Assembly: GCA_003505905.1 (NCBI GenBank)
Contig: DNXM01000095.1
Span: 1 to 7,309, forward strand
Reading direction: 5' to 3'
DNA length: 7,309 bases
Source: Oscillospiraceae bacterium
Lineage (GTDB): Bacteria; Bacillota; Clostridia; Oscillospirales; Acutalibacteraceae
The notes under the pieces are model-generated. The model was given only the letters and a program-made list of their open reading frames with translations, searched no databases and was not told the origin of the DNA. Both the position numbers and the translations under genes were made by a program. Below, one piece after another: positions 1-5,110 of this stretch; positions within the stretch are counted from its first letter, which is position 1; the number at the start of each line of letters is the position of its first letter.

Positions 1-450
1 AGCCAGCGTGGCGGCTCGGTCGTCACCTATGTCAAGTACGGCGATGAGGTCAATTCGCCGATTATCGAAAAAGGCGAAGCGGACTACATCCTTTCTTTTG
101 AACAGCTGGAGGCGGCTCGTTGGCTTCCTTTCCTGAAAAAGGACGGCAAGATGATTGTCAACACCCAGCAGATGGACCCCATGCCCGTGGTCATGGGCAA
201 GGCACAGTATCCGGCAGGCGTGCTTGATGCCATTCGCAAGGCAGGCGCCGATGTGACCGATGTTGACGCTCTTTCTCTCGCCGTGCAGGCAGGCTCATCC
301 AAGGCGGTCAATGTTGTGCTCATGGGCGTTTTGGCGGCAAAGACCGACATTGCCTATGATGTTTGGATGAACGCCGTCAAACAGACTGTTCCGCCGAAAT
401 TCCTTGAATTGAATTTGAAAGCGTTTGAACTCGGTTACAAATACGAATAA
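1..450 (+). CDS. iorB: Indolepyruvate:ferredoxin oxidoreductase, beta subunit (5' end missing)
   Basis: C-terminal 149 residues of IorB; the first roughly 40 residues lie outside the window. With IorA this cytoplasmic enzyme oxidatively decarboxylates aryl pyruvates (indolepyruvate, phenylpyruvate) to aryl-acetyl-CoA and passes the electrons to ferredoxin. It belongs to the gamma/catalytic domain family of pyruvate:ferredoxin oxidoreductases. Visible family hallmarks are the glycine-rich SQRGGSVVTYVKYG at the very start of the fragment, then SPIIEKGEADYILSFEQLEAAR, where acidic and glycine positions are typical of IorB. The C-terminus (FLELNLKAFELGYKY) also fits the family. The frame is open from base 1 and ends in TAA. 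An ACT-domain gene follows after 15 nt, an arrangement I know from clostridial iorA-iorB loci, often with a phenylacetate-CoA ligase gene upstream (not visible here). The assignment is firm; substrate preference among aryl pyruvates is inferred from the family. Confidence 0.93.
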   Translation, partial: SQRGGSVVTYVKYGDEVNSPIIEKGEADYILSFEQLEAARWLPFLKKDGKMIVNTQQMDPMPVVMGKAQYPAGVLDAIRKAGADVTDVDALSLAVQAGSSKAVNVVLMGVLAAKTDIAYDVWMNAVKQTVPPKFLELNLKAFELGYKYE

Positions 451-460
451 AGGTAGGGGA
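451..460 (+). promoter_or_regulatory. Ribosome binding site of the ACT-domain gene
   Basis: The purine-rich AGGTAGGGGA lies directly after the iorB stop codon and 5 nt before the ATG at 466. The earlier ATG at 461 runs into TGA after two codons, so it cannot be the start. The tight junction indicates cotranscription with iorB. Confidence 0.6.
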
Positions 461-465
461 ATGCG

Positions 466-894
466 ATGAATACGCTTAAACAAATTTCCGTTTTTGTTGC
501 AAATAAGGCAGGTCGTTTGGCATTTATCACCAAATGCCTTGCCGATGCACAGGTTAACATCCGTGCGATGTGCATGGCGGATACCACCGATTACGGCATT
601 TTCCGCTTGATTGTGAATGATTGCGATACGGCAAAAACTGCGTTGACCGATGCCGGCTTGACGGCTTCAATTACCGAGGTTATCGGCATAGAGGTTGCGG
701 ATAAGCCCGGTGCTTTGGCTCACGCCGTCAACCTGCTTTCCGATGCCGATATCAGCGTTGAATACGCTTATGCGTTCAATACGCCCGATTCCGGCTTGGC
801 GTCTGTTATTCTCCGTGTTTCGGATAATAAGACTGCCTGCGATGTGCTGCAAAAAGGCAATGTTAAGCTGATTTCGCAGGCGGAGCTTCGATAA
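466..894 (+). CDS. Tandem ACT-domain protein, putative amino-acid-sensing regulator
   Basis: A 142-residue protein made almost entirely of two ACT domains, roughly residues 5-68 and 72-138. Each begins with a beta strand and the usual turn glycine before an amphipathic helix (KAGRLAFITKCLADA with G16; KPGALAHAVNLLSDA with G82). ACT domains bind small ligands, mostly amino acids, at domain interfaces. Here there is no catalytic or DNA-binding domain, so the protein probably acts as a stand-alone ligand sensor or as an allosteric partner of a neighbouring enzyme. Its position 15 nt after iorB suggests it responds to aromatic amino acids or arylacetates. Similar two-ACT proteins next to iorAB and phenylacetate-CoA ligase genes are common in Clostridia. 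It lacks a signal peptide or membrane segment and is presumably cytoplasmic. The fold is certain enough; the ligand and partner are inferred only from context. Confidence 0.85.
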   Translation: MNTLKQISVFVANKAGRLAFITKCLADAQVNIRAMCMADTTDYGIFRLIVNDCDTAKTALTDAGLTASITEVIGIEVADKPGALAHAVNLLSDADISVEYAYAFNTPDSGLASVILRVSDNKTACDVLQKGNVKLISQAELR

Positions 895-905
895 AACCAA
901 CCGGC

Positions 906-940
906 AGACCGCTCTTTTTCGGGGCGGTCTTGCTTGCTTT
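906..940 (+). terminator. Probable rho-independent terminator of the iorB-ACT operon
   Basis: A perfect 7-bp stem, AGACCGC (906-912) with GCGGTCT (924-930), can be extended by a C-G and wobble pairs into the loop. It begins 12 nt after the ACT-gene stop. The following tract TTGCTTGCTTTATT is T-rich but interrupted, so termination may be partial, and some readthrough into the phosphoesterase gene is possible. Confidence 0.7.
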
Positions 941-954
941 ATTACTGATGAAAT

Positions 955-959
955 GAGGG
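955..959 (+). promoter_or_regulatory. Shine-Dalgarno GAGGG that sets the phosphoesterase start
   Basis: GAGGG sits 5 nt before the ATG at 965. The in-frame ATG at 953 overlaps this motif and has no purine-rich sequence ahead of it. The start at 965 is therefore preferred; it removes only four residues (MRVN). Confidence 0.55.
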
Positions 960-964
960 TTAAC

Positions 965-2395
965 ATGAACCGAATGATGAAAAAATCCGTGGCGATTGTC
1001 CTATCTTTGCTGCTTTTGCTCGGCAGTTTTTCCGTGGGTGCATCGGCGGCTTTTACCGAACAGACCTGGAAGACCTACTACGATGAGCAAATGAAAAACG
1101 GTTACGCCGTTTACATGAATCCGGGTGCAGACGAAAGTCAGCGCAACTTTTCGTGGTATGCGCCGCTTGGTGAAAAGCCCGGCAAGGTTGTCATCAGCGA
1201 GAATGAGAATTTTTCACTTTCCCGTGTGTTTGAGGCAAAGTATGTGCTGACAGCCGAGGGCGACCGTTCCGACAAAGTGACGGTGACGGGCTTAAAGGCG
1301 GACACCACTTATTACTACCGTTGTATGCTCGGCAATAAAATCATCAGGCAGGCGAGCTTTGTGACCGATGCAAAGGATGCGTTCACGGCGGTTTATATGA
1401 CCGATATTCATATTTCCCGTGAGCAGGATGAAATGGACGAGCCTTTGATGAAGCAGTCGCTCATGCTCAACAATGTTTTGGAGCAGGCGGCGGATAAGGC
1501 GGAATATAATCTCATTCTTTCTGCAGGCGACCAGGCGAGCTACGGTGACCGCAAAGAATACATGAGCCTTGTCACTTCCCCTGTTTTTTCGTCTGTCCCG
1601 ATTTCGCTTGCCGTCGGCAACCATGACCGCAAGGGCATTGCATACAAAACCTTCAACAACAACCCCAACAAGTATCAAAAGGGAGTTTCCTCGTTAATCG
1701 GCAACGACTATTACTATGTAAAGGGCAATGTTCTTTTCATGGTGTTCGATTCCAACAACAAGGCAGCCGCAACACATTACAATTTTGTCAAGCAGGCAAT
1801 TGCGGCGAATCCGAATGTCAAATGGAAGGTCGGCATCATGCACCATGACCTTTACGGTCGTTTGACATCGGGCCGTTTGGAGGATTCCAACGAAAACCGC
1901 CGTCCCGTATTTATCCCGATTTTTGATGAGTTCGGTTTTGATCTGGTTTTGCTCGGCCACAGCCATTATTATTCGGTTTCGCACGCATTGTATAACGGCG
2001 AGATTGCCACAGCCATGAGCAAGGACGGCACCGTGACCAATCCCAAGGGCACGGTTTACATGGTGTCCAATTCCATCAATCATCCCCGTGATTTGGCGGA
2101 AACAGCGAGCATTATTCCCGACCCGGGCAATGCGGTTGCCATCCAAAAGGACGGTGCAGCCTATAATTTGATTGACTTCACCGAGGATTCGATTTCGGTT
2201 CGCTCTTATGCCATGAATGAGGCTGAACCGTTCAACACCTTCACCATCACCAAGACCACCCAACGGGGCGGACACCCGAATAATCGGAAAACGCCCATGC
2301 AGGCTTTGACCCGTATGTGGTATGAGTTTTTGGCGTTGTGGACGGAAATCGGTGAAGGCATCGGAGCAATATACAAAAACTATTTTGAAAAATAA
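965..2395 (+). CDS. Secreted purple-acid-phosphatase-like metallophosphoesterase
   Basis: A 476-residue exported calcineurin-like phosphoesterase. The N-terminus is a classic signal peptide: MNRMMKK, a hydrophobic core with LSLLLLLG, and a likely cut after GASA near residue 28. Residues about 45-135 resemble the Fn3-like N-terminal domain of purple acid phosphatases (GLKADTTYYYRC). The catalytic domain follows with every metal-ligand motif: TDIH (D147, H149), GDQASYG (D189), GNHD (N219, H220, D221), MHHD (H293, H294) and GHSH (H332, H334). A two-metal phosphomonoesterase or phosphodiesterase activity outside the membrane is expected; the substrate cannot be read from sequence. The last 30 or so residues after the domain (MWYEFLALWTEIGEG onward) form a short, aromatic, possibly amphipathic tail. 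No sortase motif is visible. It stands alone after a terminator; no clear promoter was found. In-frame ATG at 953 is a less likely start. Confidence 0.88.
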   Translation: MNRMMKKSVAIVLSLLLLLGSFSVGASAAFTEQTWKTYYDEQMKNGYAVYMNPGADESQRNFSWYAPLGEKPGKVVISENENFSLSRVFEAKYVLTAEGDRSDKVTVTGLKADTTYYYRCMLGNKIIRQASFVTDAKDAFTAVYMTDIHISREQDEMDEPLMKQSLMLNNVLEQAADKAEYNLILSAGDQASYGDRKEYMSLVTSPVFSSVPISLAVGNHDRKGIAYKTFNNNPNKYQKGVSSLIGNDYYYVKGNVLFMVFDSNNKAAATHYNFVKQAIAANPNVKWKVGIMHHDLYGRLTSGRLEDSNENRRPVFIPIFDEFGFDLVLLGHSHYYSVSHALYNGEIATAMSKDGTVTNPKGTVYMVSNSINHPRDLAETASIIPDPGNAVAIQKDGAAYNLIDFTEDSISVRSYAMNEAEPFNTFTITKTTQRGGHPNNRKTPMQALTRMWYEFLALWTEIGEGIGAIYKNYFEK

Positions 2396-2461
2396 GCTTT
2401 GAGTGCACGCCCTTAAAGCAACATGGAAATTATACTCGATAAACATTCAGAAACAGCATAA

Positions 2462-2470
2462 AAGGAAGGA
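2462..2470 (+). promoter_or_regulatory. Ribosome binding site of the orphan gene
   Basis: AAGGAAGGA ends 8 nt before the ATG at 2479. This strong, well-spaced site is the main reason to accept the following reading frame as a real gene despite its lack of recognisable relatives. Confidence 0.6.
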
Positions 2471-2478
2471 GCCGAACC

Positions 2479-2895
2479 ATGTATATCCGGGATAATAAAG
2501 GGATACTTATATTCAATGATAAGGGAGGCAAATTTAGAAAGAATAAGAACAATCTTAAAATCCTCACAGCAGAAAATGATATAATAGTAGGTACGCAGGA
2601 TAAAAACGGCAAACCTGTTGCACTGACGTTTGAAATATCAGAATCGGGAACTCTCGACAGGAATACTTTTGAAAGAGCCGAGGGCGCAACGGTTCTATAT
2701 GCAAAAATCGATTATGAAAAAACACCGACCGATCAGGTTTTTTCGATTGCGAGAGGATTTCGTAATATATGTTCTACTAACATAAGATATGGACGCAAAG
2801 AAAAATATATAGCCTTAATTGGGATTGAAAGAGAAACCATATCCAAAGAAGAATATTACGATGTGGATTATTACGAAAACATTTATGAAAAGTAA
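2479..2895 (+). CDS. Hypothetical protein, AT-rich orphan
   Basis: I do not recognise this 138-residue protein. It is hydrophilic and highly charged, with no signal peptide, membrane segment, cysteine motif or known catalytic signature. It is lysine-rich near the N-terminus (about residues 15-27) and acidic and tyrosine-rich at the C-terminus (EEYYDVDYYENIYEK). Alternating short hydrophobic stretches (ILIF, IIVG, VALTFEI, YIALIGI) suggest a small beta-rich cytoplasmic fold. Composition is unlike the flanks: three sampled 60-nt lines average about one third G+C, against about half in neighbouring genes. Arginine is AGA/AGG in 6 of 9 cases and isoleucine is ATA in 9 of 16, codons that are rare in the adjacent genes. 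A good ribosome binding site precedes it. It is probably a recently acquired gene. Remnants of two other genes follow on the same strand, the first in the same frame just beyond its stop. Confidence 0.65.
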   Translation: MYIRDNKGILIFNDKGGKFRKNKNNLKILTAENDIIVGTQDKNGKPVALTFEISESGTLDRNTFERAEGATVLYAKIDYEKTPTDQVFSIARGFRNICSTNIRYGRKEKYIALIGIERETISKEEYYDVDYYENIYEK

Positions 2896-2898
2896 TAT

Positions 2899-3162
2899 CT
2901 AAATGCTAATAATGAGAATAACGGCTCGAAAAGCATCACCGTCCCGAACAGCGTGACGAGAATCGGGTGGAGTGCGTTTTCCGGGTGCACCGGCTTGAAG
3001 GATGTGTATTACGCCGGCACACAAGAGCAGTGGGATGTTGTTACAGTCGGTTATGGTAATGATTGTTTATCATTCGCAACCATCCATTTTAATAGCTCAT
3101 ATACAAATGAAAAAATGAAGATACGGATGCCGAATTTTCAGATGCTCCCGAAACAACATTGA
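2899..3162 (+). pseudogene. 3' remnant of a BspA-type leucine-rich-repeat surface protein
   Basis: This open stretch encodes one recognisable LRR_5/BspA unit: SITVPNSVTRIGWSAFSGC, then TGLKDVYYAGTQEQW and a terminal NDCLSFATIHFNSS. The last part is the usual end of the repeat region in large clostridial BspA-like surface proteins, which carry a signal peptide and many repeats. Here only about one and a half units remain, there is no signal sequence, and the sole possible start (GTG at 2953) lies inside the repeat with no ribosome binding site. It reads in the same frame as the orphan gene upstream and is separated from it only by the TAA at 2893. G+C rises to about 60% in the line at 2941, in contrast to the AT-rich gene before it. 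Family identity is fairly secure; its status as a dead fragment is inferred from the missing 5' part. Confidence 0.75.
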
Positions 3163-3234
3163 AGAAGTTTTTCGGGGCTTTGCGGAATTAATTTCGTGAG
3201 CAGAAAACCGATAAGAAAACGAAACATTAAATCC

Positions 3235-3409
3235 GAGGTGTATTTCAATGATAGGAGCAATTTCCGAGGCGTATTACGGTGTTTCCGATGATAAAGTAAT
3301 GGAATTGCTTGATGAAACGCTTAAGGGACATTATTTTGCGTTTCAAAATCGTTTTGTTGCAACCCAAAAACACCCCAAGTCTTTAAGAAAATGTGCTGAT
3401 AACAAATAA
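3235..3409 (+). pseudogene. C-terminal remnant of an ADP-ribosylglycohydrolase-family protein
   Basis: From an ATG at 3248 to TAA at 3409 this encodes 53 codons beginning MIGAISEAYYGVSDD and continuing with ELLDETLKGHYFAF. This matches my knowledge of the C-terminal end of ADP-ribosylglycohydrolases (DraG/ARH family), where a GxIAEAYYG helix lies near the active site and is followed by a final helix of the form LDDxLL. Full-length members are about 250-350 residues and need N-terminal and mid-protein acidic residues that bind magnesium; these are absent here. The frame is closed upstream by TAA at 3212. GAGGTG at 3235-3240 happens to sit 7 nt before the ATG, so a short peptide could be translated, but enzymatic activity is not expected. 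The fragment may have been left by a deletion or insertion that also trimmed the BspA-like gene. Confidence 0.65.
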
Positions 3410-3417
3410 CCCGATAA

Positions 3418-3462
3418 AAAGAACCTGTAAGTTTACCGAAAAGGCAGACTTACAGGTTCTTT
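3418..3462. terminator. Strong 15-bp inverted repeat, likely bidirectional terminator
   Basis: A perfect stem pairs 3418-3432 (AAAGAACCTGTAAGT) with 3448-3462 (ACTTACAGGTTCTTT) around a 15-nt loop. It lies just after the glycohydrolase remnant and between converging transcription units. Read on the minus strand it is followed by an uninterrupted T run (TTCTTTTTATC), so it could end the leu-ilvE-arsC-like transcript. On the plus strand the T run is shorter. Confidence 0.65.
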
Positions 3463-3618
3463 GCAAGAAAAGTGCGGATGCGAAGCAGTTCAAACAGCCT
3501 GCGCAGGGTAAGGGCTTGCTCTTGCCGTGGTAAAGATTACCACGATTTTATTTGGTGTTGATTTTGGGACAATGTGGGCATCGTCCCCTACGGGATAATT
3601 TGATGGTCAACCGCAAAA
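3463..3618. other. Noncoding convergent spacer with clustered inverted repeats
   Basis: I find no supportable gene in this stretch. It holds several imperfect or short palindromes: 3507-3512 with 3521-3526; 3526-3533 with 3537-3544 (CGTGGTAA/TTACCACG around a 3-nt loop, followed by ATTTTATTT); 3566-3574 with 3579-3587 (one A-C mismatch); and 3592-3601 with 3616-3626 (one bulged base), the last overlapping the stop of the minus-strand gene. They could be terminators or pieces of a dispersed intergenic repeat. Confidence 0.5.
3526..3550 (+). terminator. Small hairpin followed by a T-rich tract
   Basis: A perfect 8-bp stem with loop AGA, followed by ATTTTA, has the look of a plus-strand terminator. 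There is no intact plus-strand gene close upstream, so it may be a leftover of one or part of the repeat cluster. Confidence 0.35.
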
Positions 3619-3960
3619 TTATTCCCATGTTTTCCACACATCGGGTTGGAAGCCGACTGTGGCATTTTTGCCGTTGCGGACAATGGGCGTTTTGAACAGC
3701 AGGGGATTGTCCAACAGCGTTTCTTCTCGAACTTCCTCGCTCGCCAAATAGGAAACATACAGCTGTTCATACAGCTTGCTTTGGGTGTCAACCAGTTCGT
3801 TAAAGCCGCCAACGGCTTTTTTGACGCTTTGGTATTCGCCCTTGCTCAAGCCTTTTCGGCTCAAATCAATGAACTGATAGGGGATGCGACGCTCCTTAAA
3901 ATAGCGTTCGGCTTTTTTTGTGTCAAAGCACTTGGCTTTGCCGAAAATCTGAATGTTCAA
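3619..3960 (-). CDS. ArsC/Spx-family thioredoxin-fold protein
   Basis: A 113-residue protein of the ArsC/Spx/YffB superfamily (COG1393 type), close to the family's usual 110-120 residues. Visible features: an N-terminal strand MNIQIFG, a lone cysteine C11 in KCFDTKKAERYF at the start of helix 1, the IPYQFIDL strand, a GLSKGEY segment, NELVDTQSKLY, and the C-terminal FKTPIVRNGKNATVGF with the cis-proline P92 typical of thioredoxin folds. It does not carry CxxC as Spx does. The three arginines that bind arsenate in R773-type ArsC (R60, R94, R107) have no counterparts, so arsenate reduction is doubtful; a thiol-redox or regulatory role is possible. The start is TTG at 3960, chosen because GAGGAAA lies 5 nt ahead of it and the family's N-terminal strand begins there. 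It follows ilvE by 60 nt, probably as the last gene of the leucine operon, with a hairpin between. Confidence 0.8.
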   Translation of the reverse strand: MNIQIFGKAKCFDTKKAERYFKERRIPYQFIDLSRKGLSKGEYQSVKKAVGGFNELVDTQSKLYEQLYVSYLASEEVREETLLDNPLLFKTPIVRNGKNATVGFQPDVWKTWE

Positions 3961-3965
3961 TTTTT

Positions 3966-3969
3966 CCTC
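3966..3969 (-). promoter_or_regulatory. Shine-Dalgarno GAGG supporting a TTG start
   Basis: On the minus strand GAGG is followed by five A residues and then TTG AAC ATT, which begins the conserved first strand of the ArsC-like protein. No ATG lies nearby in frame, so TTG initiation is the best reading; weaker initiation than from ATG would be expected. Confidence 0.6.
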
Positions 3970-3978
3970 ACTTATTGA

Positions 3979-4009
3979 AACTGCGACACCATTTGACGAT
4001 GCCGCAGTT
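3979..4009 (-). terminator. 12-bp hairpin between ilvE and the ArsC-like gene
   Basis: On the minus strand AACTGCGGCATC pairs with GGTGTCGCAGTT across a 7-nt loop, giving 12 pairs of which two are G-T wobbles. It begins 11 nt after the ilvE stop. The tract after it is only TCAAT, so it may be a weak terminator, an mRNA-stabilising 3' structure for leuCDB-ilvE, or both. The ribosome binding site of the ArsC-like gene starts about 10 nt further on. Confidence 0.5.
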
Positions 4010-4020
4010 CGTTGTTTTCG

Positions 4021-5091
4021 TTATTTTACTTCCTGAATCCAGCCGAGGGTATCGGGAATAATGCCGTTTTGAATGCCGACAATGGTGTCGTACAGCTTCT
4101 GCGCGGTCGGACCGATTTTGCCGTCGTTGATGACGAGCTTCTCTTCACCCGTGAACAATTCGCCGATGGGAGAAATGACAGCAGCAGTGCCCGTACCGAA
4201 GGCTTCCTCCAGCTTGCCTGCATGAGCGGCGTCAATGATTTCCTGCAACGCAAGCTTGCGCTCGCTGACCTTGCAGCCCCAAGAACGGAGCAGCTCCAGG
4301 CAGGACATTCTGGTGATACCGCCGAGGATGGTGCCCTCCAAAGACGGGGTGACGATTTCACCGTCAAGCTTGAAGAAGACATTCATCGTGCCGACTTCTT
4401 CAACATACTTTCTTTCCACACCGTCAAGCCAAAGCACCTGTGCATAGCCGAGCTTGTTGGCATCATCCTGCGCTTTCAACGAAGCGGAGTAGTTGCCGCC
4501 GGTCTTCGTGAAGCCCATGCCGCCCTTGACCGCACGGACATAATTGCGTTCCACATAAATCTTTACGGGGTTAATGCCCTCTTTGTAGTAAGAACCGACC
4601 GGGGACATGATGACGATGAACATGAGGTGGTGTGCCGGATGCACGCCGACATGAGGGTCAACGGCAATGATGAACGGACGAATGTAAAGAGCGGTGTTTT
4701 CGCCCTCGGGAATCCAATCCTCATCCACAGCGACAAGCTTTTTGATGGCTTCCCCCATGAATTCCTCATCAAACTGCGGAATGCAAAGGCGCTCGTTGGA
4801 AATGTTCAAGCGAGCCATGTTCTTTTCGGGGCGGAACAAAACCGCCTTGCCGGTTTCCTTGGAATGGTAAGCTTTCATGCCCTCGAAAACCTCCTGCGCA
4901 TAGTGCAGGCACATGGCGGAAGGCTCCAAAGCGAGCGGACCGTAGGGAACAATGCGGGCGTCCACCCAGCCCTTGCCCTCGTAATAATCCATGAGGAACA
5001 TATGGTCGGTGAAGTAGTTGCCGAAACCGAGGGACGAAGCATCGGGCTTCGGTTTCTTTTCGGTTGCGAGTGTGATTTTGATTTCTTGCAT
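4021..5091 (-). CDS. ilvE: Branched-chain amino acid aminotransferase
   Basis: A 356-residue PLP enzyme (fold type IV) that interconverts leucine, isoleucine and valine with their 2-keto acids, using glutamate/2-oxoglutarate. Length and sequence fit the longer, eukaryote-like BCAT group (about 350-360 residues) rather than the roughly 305-residue E. coli IlvE type. Landmarks: LHYAQEVFEGMKAY (63-75), LFRPEKNMARLN (85-96), ALYIRPF (134-140), the PLP lysine K196 in FTKTGGNYSASL, EVGTMNVFF with the cofactor-contacting E232, the phosphate-binding turn in EGTILGGITR (252-261), and GTGTAAVISPIG (299-310). All key residues appear intact. The ATG at 5091 is preceded by AGGAG at a 9-nt spacing, and only 19 nt separate it from leuB, so it is in the same transcript. 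It supplies the last step of leucine synthesis after LeuB and probably serves valine and isoleucine too. Confidence 0.96.
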   Translation of the reverse strand: MQEIKITLATEKKPKPDASSLGFGNYFTDHMFLMDYYEGKGWVDARIVPYGPLALEPSAMCLHYAQEVFEGMKAYHSKETGKAVLFRPEKNMARLNISNERLCIPQFDEEFMGEAIKKLVAVDEDWIPEGENTALYIRPFIIAVDPHVGVHPAHHLMFIVIMSPVGSYYKEGINPVKIYVERNYVRAVKGGMGFTKTGGNYSASLKAQDDANKLGYAQVLWLDGVERKYVEEVGTMNVFFKLDGEIVTPSLEGTILGGITRMSCLELLRSWGCKVSERKLALQEIIDAAHAGKLEEAFGTGTAAVISPIGELFTGEEKLVINDGKIGPTAQKLYDTIVGIQNGIIPDTLGWIQEVK

Positions 5092-5110
5092 TTTAATTCG
5101 CTCCTATTCG

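Noticed and set aside
2431..2436. TATACT as a -10 box for the orphan gene
   Set aside because: The hexamer is close to consensus, but no acceptable -35 lies 16-18 nt upstream; the nearest TTGAGT (2399-2404) is 26 nt away. AT-rich sequence makes chance matches likely.
1694..2446. Minus-strand open frame (250 codons) opposite the phosphoesterase gene
   Set aside because: It covers the metal-binding half of a well-supported gene on the other strand. It has no domain, and its product is cysteine- and arginine-rich noise.
3410..3618. CRISPR array or tRNA among the inverted repeats
   Set aside because: No direct repeats with regular spacing exist, and none of the hairpins forms a cloverleaf with a CCA-type acceptor or a T-loop GTTCRA motif.
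3588..3812. Short minus-strand frame overlapping the ArsC-like gene
   Set aside because: It is a different frame of the same strand inside a recognised gene, with low-complexity Met/Cys/Lys content and no ribosome binding site that improves on the real gene's.
3646..3978. Plus-strand 110-codon frame opposite the ArsC-like gene
   Set aside because: Its hydrophobic, Phe/Ala-rich product looks membrane-like but is the mirror of a recognisable thioredoxin-fold gene.
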